Assembly (NCBI GenBank): GCA_018417955.1
Contig: JACTVC010000039.1
Span: 248,001 to 312,000 of the forward strand
Reading direction: 5' to 3'
DNA: 64,000 bases
DNA from: Laccaria trichodermophora
Lineage: Eukaryota; Basidiomycota; Agaricomycetes; Agaricales; Hydnangiaceae
Position numbers and translations under genes: made by a program. Positions 1-12,461 of the stretch are shown one piece after another. Each line of letters starts with the position of its first letter. Within the stretch, counting starts at the first letter, position 1. The notes under the pieces are model-generated. The model did not search any database. It worked only from the letters and a program-made list of their open reading frames with translations, and had not been told where the DNA came from.

Positions 1-1034
1 AGCCGCTTGAACGCAGACAGGTTGGAGATTGCCTCCTAACGGAACAATAGAAAGGTAGTCAAGAATCTGAGGGTTAAAACGCACCGGAGTGAGAGTTGGG
101 TTGCGAATGTCGAATGTTATCTTTTCAAGGTTAGGGAGTCGCTCTGCGACGACTGAAGGGGTGCTAAGTCATTAAATAAGGTATGAATTTCGGAATAAAG
201 GTAGAGCCACCTTTGATAACTTTTGTACAATCTGTGCCTTCGAAGGTTCCAAGCGAAACTACGTTGGGGCAATGTGCAAAGAGGGTCCCCCAGAATACCT
301 CGGGGCATGCGCCAATGCAAGTGACAGCTTTCACGTTGGGGAAAGCCGGCAGGATATAATGACCAGTCGCAGGCACCACCAAAGTACGGATTTGAGGAAA
401 TTTTAGACCTCTGAATACTTTATAGGTTACTTCCGCCCTGCGCATTCCGAGCCCAAGGGCTTGGAAAGTGTGAAGGTTAGGGAAAAGCGCTAAACACCGA
501 GCGAGTTCAGCTAGAACTGTGTCGTAACAGTAGCTCTGTAATATAATGTTTACAACCCTGCCATTCATTTCATTTCGTCAATAGATATAAGGACAAGAAT
601 CTTGCAGGCTGAGCATACTGAACGTATTGCGCCAACGTTGGATCTCGAATGGTCACAATCTCTAACTGGCGCACTAACTCCGTCGCGATATCTTTGGAAA
701 TGATCTTGAGGATATTACGGCCTAAATCCCTCTCGTTGTCGATCCACTTGCTGGCGCAGACTTCGATGCGCCGCCAAACGTGGGGCAAGAAAATACTGCG
801 AAGGGATCTACAAGTCTGGGAAAGAGAACGGAGGGTGTTATGATGTGCGAGATAGCGCGCATGATAGACACACTGCTTGTAGGAGGGGATGGGGACGCGA
901 ACAAGGTGAGAGGTGACCTCGAGAAGGAGTTCGACGGGGAGCGATGGAAATCCAGAGATGTTGACGGGTCCTGCAAGCATAAGGCGCTCATTTGCCAGCT
1001 TCTCACTCCGGCCTGAGCGCGTTTTTGGTGGCAT
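1..1034 (-). CDS. F-box protein with leucine-rich-like tail (partial, 3' end outside window)
   Basis: Probable substrate-recognition subunit of an SCF-type ubiquitin ligase. Three exons can be joined: 1034-619, 557-211 and 152-1 (open at the window edge). Introns are 61 and 58 bp (GTATGC...CAG and GTGGCT...CAG). The N-terminus has an F-box-like helix set: SLPVELLLEVTSHL, then LRSLSQTCRSLRSIFLP and HVWRRIEV. The following exons contain LRR-like pieces such as LALFPNLHTFQ and ERLPNLEKITFDIRNPTLTP, usual for basidiomycete F-box proteins. The start was placed at the MPPKTRSG methionine; an upstream codon eight residues earlier is also open. The gene is divergent from the NACHT gene, 240 bp away. 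The target cannot be inferred. Confidence 0.8.
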
Positions 1035-1274
1035 CTTACTGTGAAGATGCAGTTTCACTTGGAAAAGAGACAGGAGTCAAACGCAATTATGTAGGAGCAC
1101 GTGATCGCACCTGCTTGATGCCATCGCTCATGAGGACAGCTTGGTGGGCAGCAATCCCAGATTCCCACTGCCTTCTGCGCTAGCGTGCACGGGTGCGATG
1201 CTTCCTAAGAATTCACACTGGGGTCGGTCAACATCCCATCCAACACTATCCAGGGTTTCCAATAACCAACCCTC
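1035..1274. promoter_or_regulatory. Shared divergent intergenic region (F-box / NACHT)
   Basis: 240 bp between two divergent start codons must hold both promoters. I see no clear TATA box or named operator in it. Confidence 0.35.
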
Positions 1275-3708
1275 ATGTTCGCGAACGCTTCTGGTTTTCT
1301 CGTGCAACACAGCACATTCAATGAGGTTCATGGAGATTTGAATCAGGGTGCACGAGGATTGTCTGGTATGTTCATTCATATCATTTGCCTCTTGTCTCAA
1401 ACTGTTCTCAGGACTACAAATTCTTGACCGAGTCGTTGCGGCTGGCGCGATGCACGACTCAGCGGAACGCTTCCCACCTCCTAAATGCCATCCTCGGACT
1501 CGACTCGCAATCATGAACGATATTTTAGGCTGGATTAAAGATCCTAACAACAGCTCAAAAATATTGTGGCTGAATGGTCCAGCGGGTGCTGGGAAATCAG
1601 CCATTGCGCAAACTATCTCTGAGCTCTGCGCCGACGACGACATTCTCGTAGCCAGCTTTTTCTTCTCTCGCAGGGCGCATGGTCGGAATCACGCCAAGCA
1701 ATTCTTTACGACAATCGCTTGCCAACTGGCCGTCAACATCCCTTCCCTCAAACCGATCATCGAGGAAGCCGTGGATGTCAATCCGTTACTACCCACCAAA
1801 TCCATGGATCTCCAGTTCTCGAAACTGATTGTCGAACCAATACAGTCAAAGCAAGAGACTATCTCTCCACCCAAGGTTATTATCATTGATGGCCTTGACG
1901 AATGTCGCGAGCGGGATGACCAAACGCGCATTCTTCAACTGATTGGCCGAGCATGTGGGCAACGACTTCCCATCTGCTTTTTTATCGCCAGCCGACCCGA
2001 ACCCAATATTCGGGATGTGTTTGACTCCCTTGTAGTTCGGCGTTCATCGAGGTGCCTCGTCCTGGATGATTCCTTCCACCCTGACGATGACATAAAAAAC
2101 TTTCTGCAATCCGGGTTTTCTGACATTTTGGAGAAACATCGACGCACGATGCAGTCGGTGCGATGTTGGCCTTCCGAAGCGGACCTTCGAACGTTGGTTT
2201 TTCGATCGTCAGGACAATTTATCTACGCCGCAACAGTCTTGAAATTTGTTGATGATCGACGTTATCGGCCCACTGACCGTCTCAACGTCATTCTTGGAAC
2301 GTCGTCGGCCCAAAAGTCATCTACTGCGTTTGCAGATCTAGATGCTTTGTATTCTCAAATCCTCTCATCATCATCCAATACCCCCGAAACGTTTCGTATA
2401 CTCGGGGCGCTGCTTGTTCTACATATGGAGGATCTGTTTGCTGAGTTCCTGCAACATTTTTCCAACTTTTTTGAAGATCTTCTCTTCATTCAGCGTGGAG
2501 ACCTATACCTTGCCTTGAGCGGCCTTCACTCCTTATTTCAAGTCCCAGACCCTCTCGATCCGGAGACGGCATCGGCACCTGTGCGACTCTTCCACCAGTC
2601 ATTCAGCGACTACTTGGTAGACAATCTCCGCTCAAAGGAATTTTGCGTCGATCTGAGTACTTCCCACGCTGATCTTACCCGTTGCTGCCTTAGTGCCCTC
2701 ATGGAGGTTTATCGTACAGGCTTCAGGTTTGGAGATGAAGGAAGTATATCGGGGGAAGTCTGGGTGTATGCCTCTAAGACCTGGTGTCTTCACTGTATAA
2801 ACGCCAATCCGGATCGTGAACTAATGGATGACCTCGAAGCTTTCAGTGTTGTTCAATGGGTTGAAAGGTGTCCTAGCACAGCCGATCCTGATGAAGAAAT
2901 TGAACCACTGGTTGAGTTGGCCAAGGTATTGGAATGGCTATCCTCCAACGTAAGACAGATGTTCTTTGAATTTGTTCAACTTAGCTCAAGTTTTCTTCAG
3001 CCATCCTTAGCAACACAGCATATATTTCAGACATATTCGACTTCTTTGGATGCATACTTTACGGAATCTTTGGCCAAATGCACTCACCAAGATAAACTTC
3101 CTCTATTATTAGGTGTTTTCGTTTTCAGCTCGATCTCCCCTTACGACGCTCAGGTTTTTCTTGGACTGTCTACCGAAGATATGCCTGGCATACTGAAACC
3201 TTTGATATCCATCATATCCTCAGACTACCTACATTGTGATCCTTTGTTTCGCGCTTTCCTGGTTGATCCAGCTCGTGCCAGAAATTATTTGGTTGACTCT
3301 TCAACTCATACCCGTGTCATCGTTCGTTATCTAGAATTCATCATCCCACGACCCGGCTTCTCTTATACCTTTTTGACACTGCTGGAATGCTGGAATTCTC
3401 ATCTCCCAGTTGCCTTCCCTACCGTGGAGCTTCTTGACTCTCTCCATAAGTTACCTGGACATCTTTCTTTCCAAGTCCACTCCTTAGTTACGATGAAGAA
3501 CGTTCAAGTTGTTCTTGACTGGCTCCAGGTTAGTGGTTCATTCATTGTGGTTGGCTGCCAGGGCATTAATGTGCACTTCCCGTAGAACCTCAATCCTCCT
3601 CCTGAGGACCTGATCACTTCTTGGCAAAAACTTCAAGATACCATCAGACACTTAACCCTTGAATGCTATACACCCCGGCGTCCAAACCCTTTACACTTGT
3701 TGACATGA
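1275..3708 (+). CDS. NACHT-domain NTPase, NLR-like protein
   Basis: STAND-type P-loop NTPase of the kind common in fungal NLR-like proteins, which can act in self/non-self recognition; no ligand can be inferred. Exons are 1275-1365, 1412-3528 and 3586-3708 (776 aa). The short first exon gives the motif FNEVHGDLNQ, and then the family signature MHDSAERFPPPKCHP follows. Walker A is GPAGAGKS (about residues 86-93) and Walker B is VIIIDGLDEC. A sensor-like region reads GQFIYAATVLKFVDD. The first intron is 46 bp and the last is 57 bp (GTTAGT...TAG). The last exon ends in a stop at 3706 without WD40, ankyrin or TPR repeats, so the protein has the NACHT and helical middle but no recognisable repeat sensor. 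No stops interrupt it. It is a paralogue of the copies near 45.5 and 61.8 kb but clearly diverged from them. Confidence 0.88.
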
Positions 3709-5093
3709 CTCCAACATGACTCTGAGACTCACGTTTTCATCTCCCATTCAAGCACCCGATCCACTTTGCAGTACCCGCTGGGATTTGGACTTTCTCTTAC
3801 ACCGTTGTGTTTAGGTGGTGATGCGGCCCTTCTTATCGTCGGTTCGACCTCACCTGAGGTGCTGTTCTGTTCATGTTCGTAGAGGCAGTTTGCAGGCTGC
3901 TTCGCTGGACGAAATTCTTCGACATGACCACCAAAGCTTCTTTTTTGGACGCAACGACTATCAAATCACCTACAAATCCTTAGAAAACTCGCTGATACTC
4001 ACCCTTTATTCCGACTACATTCACCGCTTTTGGTCGGACTACTTGACTAGAGCACAACGCCGAGTCAACGTCGAGTAAGTATCCTCGATTGATGATTAAT
4101 AGCGTGACAAACACCTGTCTGTCACATCAACGTGACAGGTTTTTCAACCAACTGAACACCACCAAGATATCGGAAACTGCTTGATAATCTCCTGTGGGTA
4201 AGGTTCTTACTTCTGGAGACAGTATCTGCTGAGCTATATTGACAATAGGGTAACGGTATCTCGTGACAAATCAAATTCGAAGCGTTGTCATCCGTGCGCC
4301 TTGACCACCTTCGCTTTGTCCAACCCCTTTTCGAAGTAAATAGACAAGTATGAGGGCCAAGTCCTGTGTGGTCCCCTTCTTGCAAAGTAAGTCAAGGTTT
4401 TGCACACAATAAACCATAGATACTGAGAAGCCATATCATATAGCAAGTTATTGTCGCCGTTGTCTTCACCTGCTCAACTTTTGTCGGATGGAAGTTTTCG
4501 CAATTGTGCTGACTGCCATACCAACTACTGCTGCTGTCCGATTGTATCTCCCGTCTAGGCACAACGCATATTGTTCGCCACTTCTGTTCACCGACGTAAA
4601 TTGCGAGTCGTTAAGCCGCCTCGGCTTCAAACCCGACGACTTTTGTGGGGAAGCTTAAAAGGATCGTGCATTCCCCTACTGCACCTTCGAGCCTTCCATG
4701 ACAACTGGGGACATCTCCACTCCTTCTCCACTACCTCCTGTGGGCAGGGCTCCTGAATGCGGCACTCCCATCTCGAATTGTATCTCCTCTCGAGTTCATG
4801 TGTTGACCACCTCCACATTGGAAGGCGAACTGCCCAATCATGCCCTTGCACAGCTCACACCTTCCAAAGTATCTGGGGCACCGCTTGGTGCTATTGGTGC
4901 TGCAAGTTCTCTTTCGTCGTTACATAATCCTTCCTCTCGGAAGAAGTTGCCTTCCAAACACGTTCTCTCCAATCGACAACCCTCGTCATGGACCGAAGGC
5001 CCAACCGCATCTCACCCGTCCGGCTCAAAGGCTATATCTGGCAAGTTTGATTCATATCCCACTTTCCGGCGCTTTCATTTACGCGCGTCGTAA
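3709..5093. other. Region without a supported gene; possible 5' exons of the next gene
   Basis: About 1.4 kb with only short open frames. A Ser/Thr/Pro-rich frame starting at an ATG at 4698 lies in the same frame as the gene that follows and is separated from it by one TAA at 5091. It may be an upstream exon, but no intron I tried removes the stop and keeps the frame. A short frame at 3815-4078 is not recognisable. Confidence 0.4.
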
Positions 5094-7516
5094 TACACTA
5101 TAGAACCTTCTACTGGGCTACCAGCGAAGCAGCGGGAGCCCATAACCCAGCCCTCCTTATTCAAATGGAGCCCTCCATCAGACGTGCAAGAGAGTACCGT
5201 CACAGGAAGTACCAGTTCGCGCGGCCCCGCCTTTTTTGATCTGCATTTGCATGAAGATCTTCGTCTCAAGAGAGTCGTTCTCGTGCCAGATCTAGCCATC
5301 CAGATTAGTGAACATGCTGACATTTTGTTGGAACGGTATGGCGATCGTCTACCTGATGAGAATGGCCCTCTTCCGAAAAAGTATCCGACAATGGAGCGTT
5401 TGGAGGATATTCAAATCACCCAGGGGAAGTTGAAGAGTGAACTCGGCGTGCAGACCTTTTATAAAACTTCCATCGCAAACCATTGCCTGACCCTGGCGTC
5501 AATGCTTCTCTTTGGAGTCCACTCTCCCATCCTAACCTGGTCTGCACAGTCTGATGATAAGCAAGCCATAGCTGATGGATTCTTGTCAGCAAAAATCGGA
5601 GAAAATTCGGACTTGGCGGCTTTCTTCGTGGATTTGCAACAAGAATTGGAGCTCCTGGTAGACTGGCATTTGGATGTCGTGGCGATTTGGGAATTCAAAA
5701 GCCTTTCAGTCGGAAAACGAGCCCTTATGGACGCTATTCTTCGTTTGGCGTCTCGGAGTCCTTTTCCGTGGACAGCGTGCACGCCCAGAGATTATTGCAA
5801 TCGAAGGTACCATTCACGCCATGACATCAGGCCTGTAAAGACGGGAAGGAAGACTGGGCCTGACTGTCAGCCGTTAATGATTGCTTTGCCAGTGCTCGGC
5901 AAGCGAGGCTATGACGACACGTTCGACTTGAGAAACCCAGCCGGCTGTGAAGCTGATGTTTGGGTGGAGGGAGAAGAAGAGCAGACATACAATGCCGATC
6001 CGACCGTAGACGAAGGTGCTCGGCCCCCTGTTAACCCTCCCACCAACGACGGGTTCAGTTTGGACATGAGTGATATTGAAACAAGTCAGGACCTCGTGCA
6101 ACAGGTGAGATTTGAACACGACACTTGCTGTAACCCACCGCTGACGCCACCCACAAAGATTTTTGGACTTTCAAAATCTCAGGACGAGCATGATAATTTT
6201 ACGACCGCCTGTCATATAATACAGCAGGTATGACTCCAGAGTACCTTAGTGAGTGACTTCTACTGATCTACTTGGGCAAAGGCGTGGGCAGAGGCAGTCT
6301 ACAATGACGCCACCTTTATAATCATCAACGCGGGCCAGTACGAATTTATCGCTAAACGCCATAGAGGATCTCAGATCCTTTACATCTCACAGGTGATCAA
6401 GGTCTGTGAGTCAGTTCCAGCGTACGGAAAGCTTCACACCGCCCTATATATCGTTGCCTTCCAAGATGCACTCAACCGGGCCAAGCAATTGAGAGACATC
6501 AAGCGCAATCCAAAGGCTCAGTTTCCTTCTCGTTATCATCTCATCTACAAGAACGATCATCGTGAATATAAGCATTACGAAACCCGCTTGGTTCAGTCTG
6601 AAGAGGAAAGTAGGAAAACTAGCGATGAACGCTTAGAGAAGGTGTATAACATTTGCCCTTTTTCAAGTCCTTCTCTTTCTCTAACCAGCCCGTAGGATGT
6701 GGGTGATTTCCTACGGTCATGCCGCAGTATACGAGTACATTCGGAAAATCCCCTCTTTCACAATGAGGTGCACAATTTTGTACGCGTCTCACAGAGCGAA
6801 CACATTTTGGATCCAGATAGACATCAAGAAGAAAGGTTCAAGAGTCTCAGTTTGATGCTCACGCCGTTCAAAACTTCTGTCTATAGCTCGGCCGTTCTCT
6901 TCGACAATGAACCCGATGACCAGCTTCGCGACAGATATGTCTTCAAACTCTACCAAAAGAAAAATGGTGCCCAAACAGCTCTCGACGAACATGCGCGATA
7001 TATCTGGCTACGTGAACAAAACTTCAAGGGCTGTGTCGACGCTCTTGGCTTATTTCGTTGTATAATAGCGGGAAGACAGAGGTATGGACTGCTGATGACA
7101 CATGGCGGGTGCTCGCTTTTGGACGCAAACCTCCAATCTCCCAACAAGCGGTGCGTTTCTATTGTTATTAGCCCGCATCTTTAAATCTTACTGAGGATTA
7201 CGATAGCGAGTTGCTTCGTCCCAAATGTGACAGCATCATAAAGGAACTCATCCGAATCAATATTAGTCACAATTCACTGTTCTTGGAGCATTTCGCCTTT
7301 GATTCGAAGACAAAGAAACTTTCCCTGGTCAGCTGGGGAGACGCCGAAGAGCCTGTTGATGATCTCGCGGAAAAGGTCGACCATGAGGAGGGACTGCGGC
7401 GGTCTGAACGGATGAAAAGAACGCATGAGAAGCAGCAGCGAAGGAAGATACGAAACTGGGAAGCTGAGAATAGAGCTATGGTCGATGATTTGAAGGAACA
7501 TTTTAAAAGGAAATAG
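5094..7516 (+). CDS. Kinase-like protein A, probable pseudokinase (5' end unresolved)
   Basis: First of two tandem paralogues. Exons are (5094)-6227, 6282-6641, 6696-7150 and 7207-7516, about 752 codons; the true start lies upstream, because the first in-frame ATG is only at 5391. The second exon is exactly 360 nt, as in gene B, and reads AWAEAVYNDATFIIINAGQ against AWAQSVAQNTTFILFHCGN there. The C-terminal part aligns with a kinase fold: FKLYQKK (lysine strand) and GLLMTHGGCSLLD (hinge). Where gene B has HGDIRPQNMLV and LIDFDRA, this gene has ISHNSLFLEHFAF and LVSWGDAEE. The catalytic HxD and the metal-binding aspartate context are therefore lost. The N-terminal region contains VVAIWEFKSLSVG, vaguely like an ExK nuclease strand; I would not lean on that. 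The frame is intact, so a scaffold or regulatory role is more likely than simple decay. Confidence 0.68.
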
Positions 7517-7631
7517 ACAAGAAGTAGAGGTAGAGTTTGCTACCTAATAGTCAACGTGATCACGTGCGAATCCTTCGAGGGATGTTTGAAATGAGCTAAG
7601 TTGAAGTCTACCGCGCGAGTCTCGAATCTCA

Positions 7632-9813
7632 ATGGCGTCGGCCACCTCAAAACCTTCGGACTATGTGGAATGGATGAACTTGGCTTACACTGCCAATCCT
7701 GCTTCTCTAACTCAAGAAGGCGGTTATACCCCGGTTCCCCCACAGTCGGCACTGACATTTCACGACAAGCATCTTGACCAGGGCTTGGTGCTCAGGCATG
7801 TCAGATCGTTAACTGCGTTAGTCGTTGACTTGTCCAATGTCGCCACAGAGCTCGTGCAAGGTATCTCAAGTCTTGGAGTCTCTTTGCCCAAGGTTGGCCG
7901 CTACTTCGTTATTGAGCCAGTCGACCACCCAAGAATGAGAGATGCAATGGCGGTGGGGGAACACTACGTGGAACATGTCTCGGAACCGTGTTGCAGTCTG
8001 GCTTCGACCCTGGCTTTCCATCCAGCTTGCCCTGCGTGGACGAGTATCCTTTGCTGGAATTACCCTCCGTCTCCTCGATCTATCAGGTTTGCAGTAGATG
8101 GATATTCGCTGCGGGTCTGTCGCACAGAAGATGCGCCGTATGAATTGATCCTTCCACGTAAAGTTCAGGAGTTTATTGATGATGAGACGAAGGATGAGCT
8201 TCGCCGGTTAATAATCGCCTCTCCTTACTTGATCACGGGTCAAATGTATGCGGTTGCAGAGGAAGCCCAGGATTTGGTGAAAAGACTACTGCAGCCATCT
8301 TCATCCGGATTCAAGTGGATCATGCCTCGCACTTTGGGTCAGGAGCTCTACTCTTTCTCTGTGTCGGACAAGACTCTGTTAGACGCAGATATTCTACCTT
8401 CGGTAAAGGAGGAGGTACGCAAATCACGGCTTCACAAGGTCAAACAAGCGCGACGGCTTCCTAAAGCTTCGTCTACCGTCATTCCCCCTTCCCGTGCTGG
8501 GATTAGACGTGGTCGTAGTTATGACACACACCCTGATTCTCAGCAGTTTCTTCAACATGTAAGGTTTAACTCTCTCCATTTGATTCAAATTCTAAATCAG
8601 AACAGGCTTGGGCTCAATCAGTTGCACAGAACACCACATTTATCTTGTTCCACTGTGGAAACTACGATAGAATTGGTGTTCGCCATCGTGAAACTCAAAC
8701 TCTCTATCTATCCGACCTGATTGACGTCAAACATTGCAAGGATCCGGCATACGGCAAGCTCCAAGTTGGTCTCTATTCTGCAGCGATGCAAGACGCCAAG
8801 GAACGCTTGACGCACGTCAAGGAGTCTTTGGAGCTTACAGAAGTCAAATCTGTGGGTAAAAAGCGTCGTCTTCCAGATGACATGAAACAGTCAACAAATC
8901 GGGGCAATAAACGACGCCGCGTTAACGCCAATCAACCAGAGAAAGAAGGCAATGAGAGCGACGATGTAAGCGTCTTTCCTAACTGCCTCCTTGCTCCTAA
9001 TGTACAAATTTTAGCTCTTTAGGGAAGAAATCAGTCGCCGTGATCTAGCCTTGGTTCGCCTTCAGTATGGCATCTACAACTCTCTAGTTCCTGCTTCTTT
9101 CCTTCGGTGTGGTCCTTCTGTCTTTTGGGGCGAAATAGCCGTACCGTTTAAGGAACCAAAGCGGAAAGCTAGCTATAGTTCGACCGATTACATGTCTCTC
9201 ACCCTAGGGGATGAGATAGACGAGGGCGCTGTTGGGACTGTCCACCGCGGTACACTATCACTTCAAACCAACCACGGCGCTTTCCTCGTACGTCAAGTGG
9301 TTGCAAAACTCGCATTCCAATCTGAACATAAAGAGAGTCTTGAAGATGAAATGTCCATGTATGTTAATCTATCCCGCACGCAGAACGTCAGGGGTGTCCT
9401 TCCTGTCTACGGCCTTTTCAAGGACATGGAGGGAGGGCCTCTGCTGATGATCCTCCCGTTTGGTGGTGTATCGCTCTTCATTCGGGAGACGGAAAGACAT
9501 GGTGGCATATACCCTAATTCCGTAACGGTTTCTGAATCCGAGCGGTATGCCATTGATAGACAATTTGTGAATTGGCGCCTGATGAGGTATTTTTTGCAGT
9601 AAGGGTTTCATCGATGCACTGCAGAGCATTCACGATGGCGGAATTTTGCACGGTGACATTCGCCCTCAGAACATGCTGGTGAACGGAGAAGATGTATATC
9701 TTATTGATTTCGATCGTGCTCGAGACCAAGCCTCCACTAAGGCAAGAGAAGATGAGATGGTGAACCTACGACGTCTGCTTGCCGTGAACCCGGCAGCCTC
9801 AGATTGCTTGTGA
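7632..9813 (+). CDS. Kinase-like protein B (basidiomycete family)
   Basis: Second tandem paralogue, 676 aa. Exons are 7632-8558, 8606-8965, 9015-9544 and 9600-9813; introns are 47, 49 and 55 bp with GT...AG ends. The N-terminal 300 residues are of unknown fold. Exon 2 encodes the domain shared with gene A. From exon 3 the protein follows a protein-kinase order: LGDEIDEGAVGTVHRG (glycine loop), VVAKLAF (lysine), EDEMSMYVNL (helix C), GGPLLMILPFGGVSLF (hinge), HGDIRPQNMLV (catalytic loop, HGD for HRD) and LIDFDRA (DFD for DFG). The chain stops soon after DFDRA, so the C-lobe is short or absent. It could be an atypical small-molecule or FunK1-like kinase rather than a classical protein kinase. 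It starts 115 bp after gene A, which supports tandem duplication. Confidence 0.78.
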
Positions 9814-10007
9814 CGAGTTTAGTAGTGACTTGCCGACACCCGCCTTCCTGCTCTCCCATACCCTCGCTTCCTTTAGCGTTCTGTTCTTTGTTTCTCTTAT
9901 ACCTGTTGTATTTTATGGTGGCCAAGGCTCCATCTCAAGGAACGGCGGGGTCGACATCCCTCCGACCCCACGATACTTCACTATGTCGGGGTACTCATTC
10001 TTGTACC

Positions 10008-10346
10008 CGTTTTACCACATGATATCGAATATTTATTTTGGAGATGTACGTAGACGTGTATTTACCTGTAAAACATCTTTCTACAATGTATTTTTATTCG
10101 GCAGCATCCAACGCATCTCTATGTTAGTTGACCCCTCCTCAACTGACAAGGTAATAAAGTCCACCCCAAAATCCTCGGCACCCTCCCACTGGCATGCAGC
10201 CAAGTCGTTGGTTAGTTGACGGTGATCCACGACCATCTTCGTCTTTCGCAACGGTCCGATTGCGGGACTGTCGTAGATTTCGTACAAGATTCATTCAATG
10301 CAGGTGGACGCTAACATGAGGAGGAGTTTGCCGCGGATTAGATGTA
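10008..10346 (-). pseudogene. Truncated copy of the 3' end of the Efm5-type methyltransferase gene
   Basis: This stretch aligns along its length with about 13885-14252, the last exon and 3' flank of the intact methyltransferase gene 4 kb away. Shared pieces include the 3'-flank motif GATGTACGTAGACGTGTAT and the coding runs IGPLRKTKMVV and WEGAEDFG. The copy lacks the rest of the gene. It has an early break in the region of ITSTSIEETL and has lost the original stop frame. It is a dead partial duplication, inserted just 3' of kinase-like gene B. Confidence 0.85.
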
Positions 10347-10763
10347 GGTCTATCGATACCAGTACATTGGAACCCCACGTTCAACGTTGTCTCAAGTCAA
10401 TTACAAAATATTCATCACTTGTGTGCTATAATCGTGCACAGAATTAGTGGCACTGCCAAAAACAAAAGTTGAAATTGGATCGACGATCAGCTCTAAATAA
10501 TAACGGTGTTATGGAGGTTGAACTTGTATCCCAAATGGAAATCGGAGACCCCGCGGGAAAGAGGGTGATTGTTGGGGCGCGTATCCGCCTAAGTAATGAT
10601 CTTGTTGGTGAGGAAGAGAGGGACTAGAGCAGTTGATCTAAGCCTTTGGGCACGAGAGTCCGGACGTACAAGAGGTATGCGAGATGTGATGAGTTGTTGG
10701 CAGGAATCGAGAAGGAAGGCCGTTCTCCTGGCCGTGGTGTTGTCAGGCTTGCGATCATACTCG
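10347..10763. other. Intergenic, nothing recognised
   Basis: About 400 bp between the methyltransferase fragment and the convergent GTPase gene. Only short open frames are seen, with no repeats or RNA genes. Confidence 0.4.
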
Positions 10764-12461
10764 TTAAATACGGGAGAAACCGAACGGATTCCTCGCCTTC
10801 GCCGCACTCAACTCTGATCTCACTCTCTGCAGTATCAAAGCCGTATTGTCGTGTGCGTTTTGGGACGCGACGAAATTTCTCTCCGCTTCGGCAAGGGCGG
10901 CACGAACCGTCTTCAGCTCTATTTCCGCCCCATCCATGACACTCGCCAAAGTCGAATTGACTTCGTCGAGCTCGGAGGCGGTCCTTTCTTGTGCTGCCTG
11001 GGATGCGTGCAACTGTGATTTCAACTGGGCTATATTCGATCTAGCTTCTGCAAGGTCGTCCAACGTCTTCTCATGTGTCACCGCGTTCGCACGGAGTTGG
11101 TTACACTCGTTGATGCGTTCCACTGCTTCCCTGTCATTCGTATCCCGTAGCCTGGTCAGGGACAGAGATAAATCAGACACGGTGGCTTGAAGATCCTCGC
11201 AGGTTTTTCCGAGCTGCGCCTTTCTGAAGGCATCTGTAGAGTGGCCGTCGAGCAAAGATTGAATCTGAAATCGGCATTCCAGGATTTCCCTTACATGTAG
11301 AGTTTTGAGGAGTTCAATTTCGCTTCTCAGCTCAGCTTGACGCCTTTTCTCCAACTCAAGATCCATCTGCTAACTAACTTTAACAAATGCCTCCACGACT
11401 CTCACAGATTGTGGGCGCACCTTTGCTGATGTTTCCCTCTCTTGTTTCAACTGGTCGATAGCGCTCTGGAGTTCATGCTGTCTAGCCTCCAATGCCTCCC
11501 TTGCTACTCTGTCCTCAATGCTTCGGGCTTTCATCTCTGCGATCTTCTGGTTCAGATCGATGACATCCCTCTTTTGCTGAAGCTTAAGATTTTGCAACTC
11601 CTTGTACAGCTCCGCACCAGCTGACGTCTCCTCGACAGTCTTTCCCTCAGCAAGCTCCTTCTGCATCTCGACAAATACGGGGTCAAGAGCAACAAGCTCA
11701 CTGACGATAGAGATCGGTGGCAAGAACTCTGGACCCTTCGGAATTCCCTCCGGGGGAAATTGGCCAGATCGGACAAATTTTGATTTCCCTTCAACGAGCC
11801 CTTTGAAAAATCTATCCTTGGTCTTCAATTCTGTTTCGAGTTCAATACCGTGGTCCAGTTCAATCTCGTCCCAAAAGGTTGTGACAACGACAACATTCTT
11901 CAGAGGGTCAGGTCCGCATAACTTCTTGAACATCGTCATGTTGCGTTGCAAAGAGCCGCCAACTCTGGGATCACAGATGTTGTGCAGGTATAATATGCCG
12001 GAGAACTTGCGGTCCTCATCGTACCTAGGCACTTGAGGTTAAGGGTTACAGATAATGACAACGAACTGCTTACTTTGCTTTGAGAAAAGCACCAATTTCT
12101 TTCAGAATGGCGAGGTCAGATTTACCGCCAGCATCGGCGGTGTAGTCGTTGAAACCCGGCGTGTCGACAAGTGTCACATGAAGGCCATTCTTCATCAAGA
12201 AATCATACTCCTTGATGTCGCTGGTTTGTGACTCCAAGCCATGTCCAACGTCCGTGACGTCCTTTCCGAGTATGGCATTGATAAACTTGCATAACGCAAG
12301 ATGGTAAGCGGGAGTAGCGAGAGTCTAGAGACTACCATACCGATGATTTGCCGGTCCCCGTTCCTCCCATGACGCTATGGTAGCACTTCAATTAGGCGCT
12401 CAATGCAAAGATGTCCGACATACGCTATTAAACCGGCTGGCTTTGTTTCCTTGATAGCCAT
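10764..12461 (-). CDS. GTPase (AIG1/TRAFAC-like) with coiled-coil tail
   Basis: 496-aa protein from five exons: 12461-12424, 12374-12341, 12285-12074, 12024-11421 and 11366-10764; introns are 49, 55, 49 and 54 bp. The last intron (GTGCGC...GCAG, 54 bp) also removes an in-frame stop. The G1 motif is GGTGTGKSSFIN, starting about 15 residues after MAIKETKPAG. G3 is LVDTPGFND. The G4 position is read as VVVVTTFWDE rather than the classical NKxD. Roughly residues 190-496 are charged and heptad-like (repeated E, Q, K, L), predicting long coiled coils, for example EALEARQHELQSAIDQLK. Fungal proteins of this layout resemble septin/AIG1-type GTPases that assemble on membranes. The function is unknown; a role alongside NLR-like genes is only a thought. 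Confidence 0.82.

Noticed and set aside
4698..5093. Ser/Thr/Pro-rich frame as a separate gene
   Set aside because: No domain, same frame as the gene that follows. It may be an upstream exon, but I could not find a frame-preserving intron, so it is only mentioned.
10596..10939. Plus-strand frames overlapping the GTPase 3' end
   Set aside because: They are antisense shadows of the coiled-coil exon and have no start context or homology.
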